Both the position numbers and the translations under genes were made by a program. From Pseudomonas sp. (GTDB taxonomy: Bacteria > Pseudomonadota > Gammaproteobacteria > Pseudomonadales > Pseudomonadaceae), in contig DNMQ01000404.1 of assembly GCA_003488145.1 (NCBI GenBank), positions 1 through 7,451 on the forward strand: a stretch of 7,451 nucleotides of DNA. Reading direction: 5' to 3'. The stretch's first letter is position 1, and each line of letters begins with the position of its first letter. The notes below the pieces were generated by a model, which did no database searches, was not told where the DNA came from, and saw nothing but the letters and a program-made list of their open reading frames with translations. This document shows positions 1 through 6,427 of the stretch, piece by piece.

Positions 1-803
1 TCGAGGAACAGCGTGCCGCCATTGGCCACCTCGAACTTGCCGATGCGCGCCTTGCGGTCGGCACCGGTAAAGGCGCCGGGGGCCGTGCCGAACAGTTCGG
101 CCTCGACCAGACTTTCCGGGATCGCCGCGACGTTGACCGCGACGAAGGGACCGCGCGCCCGTGGCGACAGGTTATGGATGCCCTGGGCCAGTAGCTCCTT
201 GCCGGTGCCGGTTTCGCCGCGCAGTAGCACGGTGGCATCGAGCTGCGCGGCGCGCCGGGCCTGGCGCTTGATCTCGCTGGCGGCCGGGCTGTTACCGATG
301 AAGCCGGCGATGGTGTACCGCGCCCGGCGCGCCTTGGCCAATTCGTTCTGCGTTGCGACCAACTGCGTCTGCAGGCTGGTGTACTTGGACATCAGCGGTT
401 TGAGATGCCGTGCGCGGTCGAACAGCACGAAGCCCAGCGCGCCGACCAGGGTGCCGTCCTCGCCGCGCAGCGGAATGCGCGTGACGACGAAGTGCTCGTC
501 GCCGAAGGCCATCAGGTCGATGATGCTCGGCAGGCCGCTTTCCACCACCTCGCGCAGGCGGCTGGCCGGCAGGACTTCTTCGATTTCCTTGCCGAGCACG
601 CTGGCCGGATCGCGAATGCCGACCTTCTCGGCGTACTTGTCGTTGATCCAGACGATGCGCGCCTGGCGGTTGACCGCGATGGTGCCCTCGCACTGCGCGT
701 TCAGATGATCGAACAGCAGAGGCATGGCCACGGCACGGAAGCGTTCCGGCGAAACGCCGACGATCAGGCCGTGGTTGTCGAGTGCGTCGCGGGCAATGCT
801 CAT
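1..803 (-). CDS. PAS-domain sigma-54-dependent transcriptional activator (bacterial enhancer-binding protein), 3' end beyond window
   Basis: Activator of RNA polymerase carrying sigma-54; it uses ATP hydrolysis to open promoters from upstream enhancer sites. The frame stays open from an ATG at 803 to the left edge, giving 267 codons. Residues about 36-130 look like a PAS sensor domain, 140-160 a short helical linker, and the AAA+ domain starts near 168. Walker A is GETGTGKE at 196-203 and the sigma-54 contact loop GAFTGA is at 243-248. Walker B is just beginning (GGTLFL) when the window ends, so the rest of the AAA+ domain and any C-terminal helix-turn-helix are not seen. There is no two-component receiver domain, so the signal is probably a ligand or redox state sensed by PAS. 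An in-frame TGA six bases upstream fixes ATG 803 as the first ATG, though its ribosome binding site is weak. It lies 75 bp after dctM on the same strand; I infer that it controls the dctPQM sigma-54 promoter. The family call is firm, the target inferred. Confidence 0.93.
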   Translation of the reverse strand, partial: MSIARDALDNHGLIVGVSPERFRAVAMPLLFDHLNAQCEGTIAVNRQARIVWINDKYAEKVGIRDPASVLGKEIEEVLPASRLREVVESGLPSIIDLMAFGDEHFVVTRIPLRGEDGTLVGALGFVLFDRARHLKPLMSKYTSLQTQLVATQNELAKARRARYTIAGFIGNSPAASEIKRQARRAAQLDATVLLRGETGTGKELLAQGIHNLSPRARGPFVAVNVAAIPESLVEAELFGTAPGAFTGADRKARIGKFEVANGGTLFL

Positions 804-833
804 GGGCAGTCAGGGTCCGTTCTGGGGCGACCG

Positions 834-863
834 ATTATGGTTGGCCCCGGCTGCCACGGGCAA
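834..863 (-). promoter_or_regulatory. Candidate sigma-70 promoter for the sigma-54 activator gene
   Basis: On the minus strand TTGCCC (863-858) and CATAAT (839-834) are separated by 18 bp, matching 4 of 6 and 5 of 6 consensus bases. A start near 827 would leave a leader of about 24 nt before the ATG at 803. The -35 lies in the loop of the stem at 846-873. If real, it would supply basal activator independently of the sigma-54 operon promoter. This is a motif match only. Confidence 0.33.
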
Positions 864-873
864 GGCAGCCGGG
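846..873 (-). other. Stem-loop just after dctM
   Basis: A perfect 10-bp inverted repeat, CCCGGCTGCC and GGCAGCCGGG, flanks an 8-nt loop. It begins five bases past the dctM stop codon. No T-tract follows on the minus strand, so it is not a standard Rho-independent terminator. More likely it is a 3'-end stabiliser or a partial terminator that lowers read-through into the activator gene. Confidence 0.6.
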
Positions 874-878
874 CATGC

Positions 879-2249
879 TCACGGCTGGGAATACACTTCG
901 TTGGGCAGCCATGTGGCGAGCGGCGCGAAATAGAACACCAGGGCCAGACCGATCAGCTGGATGATGATGTACGGCAGCACGCCGAGGTAGACATCGCGGG
1001 TGGTGATGCCCGGCGGGCAGACGCCCTTGATGTAGAACAGTGCGAAGCCCACCGGCGGGGTGAGAAACGAAGTCTGCAGGCAGAGCGCGAAGAGAATCGC
1101 GAACCACAGCGGATCGACGCCCATGGAGAACAGCACCGGCGCTACCAGCGGCAGGATGATCAGGGTGATCTCTACCCAATCGAGGAAGAACCCCAACAGG
1201 AAGGTGATCGCCAGCACCGTGAGCAGCACGCCGGTCTGGCCGAACGGCAGGCCGGTCAGCGCCGCGCGGATCACGTCGTCGCCACCCAGGCCGCGCAGCA
1301 CGGCGGCGAATACCGTGGCGCCGATGAAGATGCCGAAGATGAACGCGGCGGTGCGGCTGGTCTGGTACAGCGCATCCTTGAGCACCGGCAGGTTCAGCCG
1401 GCGGCTGGCCGCTGCCATCAACAGTGCACCGAAGGCGCCGACGGCGGAGGCCTCGGTGGTGGTGGCGATACCGAAGAAGATCGAGCCGAGCACAGCGAAG
1501 ATCAGTGCCAGCGGCGGCACCACGGCCCAGAACACGTCGAGCAGGGCACGGGCGTCGAGTTTCGGCCGGTTGACCGGGGCCGGGGCGAAGTCCTTCTTCA
1601 GCCAGGCGGCGACCACGATGTAGAGGATGTACATCAGCGCCAGCATCATTCCCGGGATCAACGCGCCCATGAACAGTTTGCCCACCGAGGCTTCCGAGGT
1701 GCCGAGGCGGTCGGCCATCAGCACCAGCATGATGCTCGGCGGAATCAGGATGCCCAGGGTGCCCACCGAGCAGGCGGTGCCCACCGCCAGGCTCTTGTTG
1801 TAATTGGCCTGCAGCATCGGCCCGATGGAGAGCATGCCGAGCAGCGCCACCGAGGCGCCGACGATGCCGGTGGAGGCGGCGAGCAGGATGCCGACCACTA
1901 CCACTGTCACCGCGTAGCCGCCGCGCAGCGGGCCGAGCACGCGCACCAGGCTGTGCATCAGGCGTTCGGCGATGCCGGAGCGGTCGAGCATGATGCCCAT
2001 GAAGATGAACAGCGGCAGGGCCACCATCAGCTCGTTGGCGACGATTCCGTAGATGCGCGCGTCGAGCACGCCGATGGTGCCGTCCCAGGTAAACCAGAGA
2101 CTGGCGTCGAAGTGTTCCACCAGCACATAGCCGACCACGGCGAACAGCAGGCCGATGCCGGCCAGCGACCAGGCGACCGGGAAGCCGAGCAGCAGCAGGC
2201 CCATGAAGCTGGCGAACATGGCGATGACGAGGATTTCTTCCAGACCCAT
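879..2249 (-). CDS. dctM: TRAP transporter large membrane subunit DctM
   Basis: Large inner-membrane subunit of a tripartite ATP-independent periplasmic transporter. It forms the transport pathway and in this family couples uptake to a sodium gradient. The product is 456 residues, normal for DctM (about 425-460), and hydrophobic throughout with many membrane segments. Family motifs visible in order are GFPVAWSL (22-29), ALPLFIFMG (77-85), ASTGIVGASV (125-134), GILIPPS (166-172), TTEASAVGA (264-272), FFLDWVEITLIILP (354-367) and TPPVGFALFYIKG (397-409). The gene starts 16 bp after the dctQ stop. The ATG has a GGAG about 11 bases upstream, slightly long spacing, so translational coupling to dctQ is likely. 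It is complete with no lesion. The family assignment is very secure; the substrate cannot be read from this subunit. Confidence 0.97.
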   Translation of the reverse strand: MGLEEILVIAMFASFMGLLLLGFPVAWSLAGIGLLFAVVGYVLVEHFDASLWFTWDGTIGVLDARIYGIVANELMVALPLFIFMGIMLDRSGIAERLMHSLVRVLGPLRGGYAVTVVVVGILLAASTGIVGASVALLGMLSIGPMLQANYNKSLAVGTACSVGTLGILIPPSIMLVLMADRLGTSEASVGKLFMGALIPGMMLALMYILYIVVAAWLKKDFAPAPVNRPKLDARALLDVFWAVVPPLALIFAVLGSIFFGIATTTEASAVGAFGALLMAAASRRLNLPVLKDALYQTSRTAAFIFGIFIGATVFAAVLRGLGGDDVIRAALTGLPFGQTGVLLTVLAITFLLGFFLDWVEITLIILPLVAPVLFSMGVDPLWFAILFALCLQTSFLTPPVGFALFYIKGVCPPGITTRDVYLGVLPYIIIQLIGLALVFYFAPLATWLPNEVYSQP

Positions 2250-2265
2250 GATTGCGACTACTCCA

Positions 2266-2868
2266 TCAGGGCTGCGAACGAGTGCGGTCGCGCTCGTCCG
2301 AGGGGGCCGTCAGGGCCCGCGGGAAATTGAACAGCAGGGTGCTGCAGCGCAACGCGCGGGACAGCAGCGCCAGCGCTACCAGGGCGAGGCCGATGGGCAG
2401 CACGCTCTTGAAGATGAAGCGATGGGGCAGCCCGCTGGGTGCCTGGGAGCGTTCGTTGTAGAGGTAGGCCTTGTAGGCGTAGGGAATCAGCGCATCGATC
2501 ATCAGCGCGATCACTGGCAGGGCCAGCAGCACGATGGTGACCAGCTCGATCCAGGCGCGACTGCGCAGGCTGAAGCGTTCGCTCAGCACATCGACGCGCA
2601 CATGGTCGTCGCGCACCACGGCATAGGCGAGGGCAAGCATCAGCGCGGCGCCGAACAGATGCCAGGACATTTCCTCCAGCGCGATGGAGCCGCGCGAGAG
2701 GGCAAAGCGGCTGAACACATTGGCCAGCACGACCAGCAGAACCGCCAGCCAGAGCCAGGCGCTGGCCTGGCCGATGGCGACCAGCAGGCGATCCAACCGC
2801 CGCGAAATACGGTTGTACGGCAGCGCGTCGGGCGCTGGCGCATCGGGAGAGACGGGCTTGAAGGACAC
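2266..2868 (-). CDS. dctQ: TRAP transporter small membrane subunit DctQ
   Basis: Small inner-membrane subunit that pairs with DctM and docks the periplasmic binding protein. I choose the GTG at 2868, with GAGG six bases upstream, giving 200 residues. The frame is open further to an ATG at 2973, but that extension is poorly hydrophobic and runs through the stem-loop at 2903-2924. Four membrane segments are visible near residues 33-53, 67-86, 106-128 and 152-172. DctQ hallmarks include the EEMSWHLFGAA stretch (65-75), the charged DDHVRVDVL (87-95) after segment 2, and a GLPHRFIFK stretch (146-154) just before segment 4. It lies between dctP (172-bp gap) and dctM (16-bp gap). The family is clear; the exact start is less certain than the rest of the gene. 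Confidence 0.92.
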   Translation of the reverse strand: MSFKPVSPDAPAPDALPYNRISRRLDRLLVAIGQASAWLWLAVLLVVLANVFSRFALSRGSIALEEMSWHLFGAALMLALAYAVVRDDHVRVDVLSERFSLRSRAWIELVTIVLLALPVIALMIDALIPYAYKAYLYNERSQAPSGLPHRFIFKSVLPIGLALVALALLSRALRCSTLLFNFPRALTAPSDERDRTRSQP

Positions 2869-2902
2869 GGCGGACCTCGGAATCTCGGCACAGGGATAGG
2901 AG

Positions 2903-2924
2903 GCGGGCACGTCGCCGTGCCCGC
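2903..2924 (-). other. Intercistronic GNRA-loop hairpin between dctP and dctQ
   Basis: A perfect 9-bp stem, GCGGGCACG and CGTGCCCGC, is closed by a GCGA loop when read as minus-strand RNA. It sits in the 172-bp gap (2869-3040) after dctP, about 35 nt before the dctQ GTG. It has no T-tract, so full termination is unlikely. In binding-protein transporter operons such hairpins commonly protect the upstream message or reduce downstream transcription, making binding protein exceed membrane subunits. I infer that role. Nothing else in the gap is recognisable. Confidence 0.65.
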
Positions 2925-3040
2925 GGGTTAGTGGCCTGTTTGGTAAGTCTGGTTGGTCAATTTCGGCGCCCATGGCCCCGATATGGCGTTGCCGCTCATT
3001 GCCTCAACCCACTCACCGCACAGGTCACAGCAGGCAGCCG

Positions 3041-4126
3041 TCAGTCGTACTTGTAGAAGTCGCGCGGCAGATAGCCCATGCCGTGCCAGATCGAGTGGTG
3101 TTGCATGAACTCACGCTGGCTGGTCAGCACGCGCTTGAACATCTCGTCCTTGGCGGCCATCTCGTCGAGCACCTCGTCGGTGACCTTTTGCAGCTCGCGC
3201 AGTACCGGCTCAGGCAGCACCTGGGCCTTCACGCCCTGCTTCTGGTAGTCACGCAGCGCGGTCGGCTGGGCCCACTCGCTTTCGGCAAAGCCCTTGAGGG
3301 TGGCCGACTCGCATCCCATCTCGATCAGCGCGCGGCTTTCCGGCTTGAGCTTGTCCCAGACGTCCTTGTTGACCAGCAGGTGCGAGGTGGTCAGCGTCTG
3401 GTGCCAGCCGGGCATGATGTAGTTCTTGATGATCTGGTCCAGGCCCAGCATCTTGTCCACCGCCGGCTGCGAGAACTCGGTGGCGTCGATGGTCTTGCGC
3501 TCCAGCGCCTGGTAGATCTCGCCGCCCGGCACCATGGTCACCGAGGCGCCGAGCTTTTCCAGCACCTTGCCGCCGATACCGGCGAAGCGGATGCGCAGGC
3601 CGTCGAAGTCCTCCAGCTTCTCGATGGGCTTGGCGAACCAGCCGGCGCCTTCTGGGCCGATGATGCTGCACAGCATCGGGTGGATATTGCGCTGGGCGTA
3701 GATTTCCTCGAGCAGCTTCTTGCCGTCGCCCTGGTAGTACCAGGCCAGGTGCGCCGGCGGCTCCATGTTGAACGGCGCGCCGGAGTACAGCGGCAGGGCC
3801 GGAATGGTGCCCTGGTCGTAGCCGATCCAGGTGTAGCCGGCCGGGTACTTGCCGCTGCTCACCGCATCCATGATCTCGAACGGCGGCACCAGCTCGCCCG
3901 GCTCGTAGTAGCGCAGCTGGATATCACCGCCCGACACGGCCTTGAGCGATTCGGAAAGGTGCTTGACCGGGGTGGAGAGGCCGATCCGGTGCGAGGGGAA
4001 GGCCAGCGGCACCTGCCAGCGAATCTTCTCCGCGGCACTGACGACGCCGCTGAACAGACTGGCGCCGAGCAGGGTGGTGGCGCCGATGGCGCAGGCGATA
4101 CGGGAGAGTTTGTTCTTGGTCGACAT
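3041..4126 (-). CDS. dctP: TRAP transporter periplasmic substrate-binding protein DctP (TakP-like, probable 2-oxoacid or related carboxylate)
   Basis: Periplasmic receptor that captures substrate and delivers it to DctQM. The product is 361 residues with a clear Sec signal peptide: lysine-rich start, hydrophobic core about 12-29, and likely cleavage after VSA at residue 31 or the next alanine. The mature sequence follows the 2-oxoacid-binding TakP branch: PFNMEPPAHLAWYYQGDG (118-135), GWF (162-164), GLRIRFAGIGGKVLEKLG (176-193), PGGEIYQALERKTIDATEF (200-218) and YIMPGWHQ (236-243). Arg180 aligns with the carboxylate-binding arginine of TRAP binding proteins. Compared with TakP as I remember it, the position before the GGWF-like motif is Glu159 rather than Gln, and Phe218 replaces Trp after ATE, so ligand or ion preference may differ. 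The ATG has GAAGGA seven bases upstream. Transcription probably starts at the sigma-54 promoter at 4288-4304. The family is certain; the substrate is inference. Confidence 0.96.
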   Translation of the reverse strand: MSTKNKLSRIACAIGATTLLGASLFSGVVSAAEKIRWQVPLAFPSHRIGLSTPVKHLSESLKAVSGGDIQLRYYEPGELVPPFEIMDAVSSGKYPAGYTWIGYDQGTIPALPLYSGAPFNMEPPAHLAWYYQGDGKKLLEEIYAQRNIHPMLCSIIGPEGAGWFAKPIEKLEDFDGLRIRFAGIGGKVLEKLGASVTMVPGGEIYQALERKTIDATEFSQPAVDKMLGLDQIIKNYIMPGWHQTLTTSHLLVNKDVWDKLKPESRALIEMGCESATLKGFAESEWAQPTALRDYQKQGVKAQVLPEPVLRELQKVTDEVLDEMAAKDEMFKRVLTSQREFMQHHSIWHGMGYLPRDFYKYD

Positions 4127-4135
4127 GCAGGTTTC

Positions 4136-4150
4136 CTTCTTGTTGTTGTT
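4136..4150 (-). promoter_or_regulatory. Candidate Hfq/Crc catabolite-repression site overlapping the dctP ribosome binding site
   Basis: The dctP leader RNA ends AACAACAACAAGAAGG, five consecutive AAN triplets running into the GAAGGA ribosome binding site (4139-4134), ten bases before the ATG. In Pseudomonas, Hfq with Crc represses translation through AANAANAA motifs at the start of messages for less-preferred carbon sources. The motif and its placement are seen; the regulation is inferred and depends on the host being a pseudomonad. Confidence 0.55.
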
Positions 4151-4202
4151 CTGGTGCCCGAGGGAGGACGCGTAACCGCCCGTGGGTCGAGGGCGTTAAC
4201 AG

Positions 4203-4274
4203 GCCAGAACAAGAACAGAGGCCGAGCCGATGCTGCCGATCCGGCGCCAGTCTTGTTCTTTGGTTTGTTCTGGC
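4203..4274 (-). promoter_or_regulatory. dctP leader with mutually exclusive stem arms
   Basis: In the transcript, GCCAGAACAA (4274-4265) is fully complementary to TTGTTCTGGC (4212-4203). The 9-base AGAACAAGA (4259-4251) is fully complementary to TCTTGTTCT (4214-4206), which uses mostly the same bases, so only one stem can form at a time. A third partner, CCAGAACAA at 4154-4146, lies beside the ribosome binding site. From the predicted sigma-54 start the first arm begins near +5. The arms are A- and U-rich, so stability is modest. No known riboswitch class is recognised; a regulatory role is inference. Confidence 0.4.
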
Positions 4275-4287
4275 GTCGTAGGCTGGA

Positions 4288-4304
4288 TTGCAGGTTCTGT
4301 GCCT
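4288..4304 (-). promoter_or_regulatory. Sigma-54 (-24/-12) promoter of dctPQM
   Basis: The minus strand reads AGGCACAGAACCTGCAA, with the invariant GG (4303-4302) and GC (4291-4290) separated by the required 10 bp. It matches GGCAC at -24 and TGCA at -12 of the consensus TGGCACG-N4-TTGCW. The predicted start is near 4278, giving a leader of about 152 nt. Support comes from the sigma-54 activator gene at the end of the same transcription unit and from the inverted repeats 100-160 bp upstream. Confidence 0.72.
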
Positions 4305-4341
4305 ATCGCCCGCGGACGAGGAAAGGCGCGCTCTGCAGCGG

Positions 4342-4354
4342 CATTCGGATGATT
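4342..4354 (-). promoter_or_regulatory. Possible IHF site between enhancer and sigma-54 promoter
   Basis: The minus strand reads AATCATCCGAATG, matching 7 of 9 fixed positions of WATCAA-N4-TTR. It lies between the enhancer-like repeats (from 4369) and the -24 element, where IHF often bends sigma-54 promoter DNA. The consensus is loose, so this is tentative. Confidence 0.3.
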
Positions 4355-4368
4355 GCAGGGCGATAGCG

Positions 4369-4447
4369 GTGTCCGCTGCGGCAGACACTGCTCAGGTGAA
4401 CATGCGGCGGTGTCCGGAATTCTGGAACATGTCCATATCCGTGGACA
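4369..4447 (-). promoter_or_regulatory. Cluster of three TGTCC/GGACA inverted repeats, candidate upstream activator sites
   Basis: Three related dyads are present. TGTCCA-N6-TGGACA is perfect at 4430-4447. TGTCCG-N6-CAGACA with flanking G and C is at 4369-4388. TGTCC-N9-GGACA-like (one mismatch, as GAACA) is at 4411-4429. Their centres lie roughly 100, 142 and 160 bp upstream of the predicted sigma-54 start, the normal range for enhancer-binding protein sites. The shared half-site and position are seen; binding by the activator encoded at 1-803 is inferred. Confidence 0.55.
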
Positions 4448-4469
4448 GGCGCTATGGCTGACTGGCGGA

Positions 4470-4506
4470 CAAACAAATCCGGCGTGCGCAGGGCGCAACG
4501 CCGGAT
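4470..4506 (-). terminator. Rho-independent terminator of the sco-thiolase-merR cluster
   Basis: Starting 26 bp past the merR stop, ATCCGGCG and CGCCGGAT (8 bp) continue inward as TGCGC and GCGCA (5 bp) with one bulged T and a 3-nt CCT loop. TTTGTTTG follows directly on the minus strand. The GC-rich stem plus T-rich tail fits an intrinsic terminator and separates this cluster from the dctP control region. Confidence 0.78.
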
Positions 4507-4532
4507 GAGAGGCAGGCGAAAAGGGCGTCGGA

Positions 4533-4931
4533 TCAGCTGGCGGCTTGCTTGGCCAGGGTGCTTTCCAGGGCGCTGCGGCAGCGCTCCTCGGCGGTGTCCA
4601 GCTCCAGCTGCATCTGCTGGATGTCGAGCAGTTGCTGCTCCAGCTGCTGGCGCCGCTCGGCGATCATCTGCAGCATGATGTTCAGCTGCTTCTGGTTGCC
4701 GGCCTTGGGATCGTAGAGCTCGATCAGCGTCTTGCATTCAGCCAGCGAAAAGCCGATGCGCTTGCCGCGCAGGATCAGCTTCAGCGCGACGCGATCCTTG
4801 GGTGAATAGATGCGTTCCTGACCGCGGCGGGTCGGCGTGAGCATGCCCTGTTCTTCGTAGAAGCGGATGGCGCGAGTGGTGATATCCAGCTCATTGGCCA
4901 GGTCGGAAATACTGTAGGTCTGTTTCGCCAT
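4533..4931 (-). CDS. MerR-family transcriptional regulator, LiuR-like
   Basis: Small DNA-binding regulator of 132 residues. The N-terminus carries the MerR winged helix: YSISDLANELDITTRAIRFYEEQGML (6-31) is the helix-turn-helix, and RRGQERIYSPKD (35-46) the wing. FSLAECKTLIELYD (61-74) follows, and a glutamine-rich dimerisation coiled coil fills about 82-127. It closely resembles LiuR-type regulators of leucine and isovalerate degradation in pseudomonads. It lacks the metal-binding cysteine cluster of MerR or CueR; only Cys66 and Cys118 are present. I choose ATG 4931 because GGAAGA lies three to four bases upstream; an in-frame ATG at 4946 has its AGAGG too close. It begins 77 bp after the thiolase stop on the same strand, so it is probably co-transcribed and regulates acetoacetate use. 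Symbol withheld: orthology to liuR cannot be proven here. Confidence 0.9.
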   Translation of the reverse strand: MAKQTYSISDLANELDITTRAIRFYEEQGMLTPTRRGQERIYSPKDRVALKLILRGKRIGFSLAECKTLIELYDPKAGNQKQLNIMLQMIAERRQQLEQQLLDIQQMQLELDTAEERCRSALESTLAKQAAS

Positions 4932-4953
4932 GATTCTTCCGATCATCCTCTGT

Positions 4954-4975
4954 CGCGCCCGGCGAACCGGGCGCG
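4954..4975 (-). other. Stem-loop between thiolase and merR
   Basis: A perfect 9-bp stem, CGCGCCCGG and CCGGGCGCG, closes a TTCG loop on the minus strand, 23 bases before the merR start. No T-tract follows. The loop is closed by G-C, not the extra-stable C(UUCG)G form. It may protect the thiolase message or dampen merR expression; no promoter is evident in the 77-bp gap. Confidence 0.55.
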
Positions 4976-5008
4976 TGTCTGCCAGCATGCCCTGCCGCGA
5001 CGGTGCGC

Positions 5009-6190
<1,182 letters not shown>

Positions 6191-6201
6191 GACGGACTCC
6201 G

Positions 6202-6232
6202 AATAAAAAGGCGCTACGCCGGGGCGTAACGC
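6202..6232 (-). terminator. Terminator-like hairpin with T-tract immediately before the thiolase ribosome binding site
   Basis: On the minus strand GCGTTACGC and GCGTAGCGC pair over 9 bp (one G-U) around a CCCG loop, followed by CTTTTTATT. The tract ends two bases before the thiolase GGAG. It has the form of an intrinsic terminator, but its position in the leader means it would either end scoAB transcripts or act as an attenuator of the thiolase gene. Confidence 0.62.
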
Positions 6233-6234
6233 GA

Positions 6235-6257
6235 GGGCCAGGCGCGCGGCCTGGCTC
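6235..6257 (-). other. Second stem-loop in the thiolase leader
   Basis: GCCAGGC (6237-6243) and GCCTGGC (6249-6255) form a perfect 7-bp stem around a 5-nt loop, extendable by one G-U and one G-C pair. It lies two bases upstream, in the reading direction, of the terminator-like hairpin. No T-tract follows it. Confidence 0.45.
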
Positions 6258-6317
6258 CGGGAAAGGGTGCACTCGAACGACACAGGAGAAGCGGCCTCGC
6301 AGGCCGGCCAATGCCGC

Positions 6318-6345
6318 AGTATACGGGCGCCTAAGTGACTGGCCA
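6318..6345 (-). promoter_or_regulatory. Candidate sigma-70 promoter for the thiolase gene, with palindrome at -35
   Basis: The minus strand has TGGCCA (6345-6340) and TATACT (6323-6318) with 16-bp spacing, matching 4 of 6 and 5 of 6 consensus bases. The -35 lies inside the 10-bp perfect palindrome ACTGGCCAGT (6338-6347), a possible operator. Any transcript would read through both downstream stem-loops before the ATG at 6190. Motif evidence only. Confidence 0.38.
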
Positions 6346-6382
6346 GTGCTGGCGCGCCGCCGGCTTGTTGCGTTCAGGGCAG

Positions 6383-6427
6383 GCGGGAAGACGCGGCGGG
6401 GAGGGTATGCTCCGGCGTCCTTCCCGC
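6383..6427 (-). other. Stem-loop just after scoB
   Basis: Arms 6383-6394 and 6415-6427 pair over 12 bp with one bulged base around a 20-nt loop, starting nine bases after the scoB stop. No T-tract follows. It may stabilise the scoAB 3' end. Confidence 0.45.

Noticed and set aside
405..2330. Long plus-strand reading frame of 641 codons opposite dctM and the activator gene
   Set aside because: It is antisense to two clear genes, is dominated by His, Gln, Ala, Gly and Arg with no recognisable domain, and follows from GC-rich codon use.
2869..2973. N-terminal extension of dctQ to the ATG at 2973
   Set aside because: The extra 35 residues are not DctQ-like, pass through the hairpin at 2903-2924, and the GTG at 2868 has a well-placed GAGG.
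2972..4366. Plus-strand frame of 464 codons opposite dctP
   Set aside because: Antisense to a complete dctP with signal peptide and family motifs; its composition is that of a codon shadow and no domain is seen.
4325..4367. A second sigma-54 promoter at the upstream GATTGCAGG repeat
   Set aside because: At the required spacing the bases are CG rather than the invariant GG, so the -24 is missing.
4196..4737. Minus-strand frames within the dctP upstream region (100 and 144 codons)
   Set aside because: They overlap the terminator, enhancer dyads and sigma-54 promoter; the longer one is also out of frame with merR. Neither resembles a known protein.
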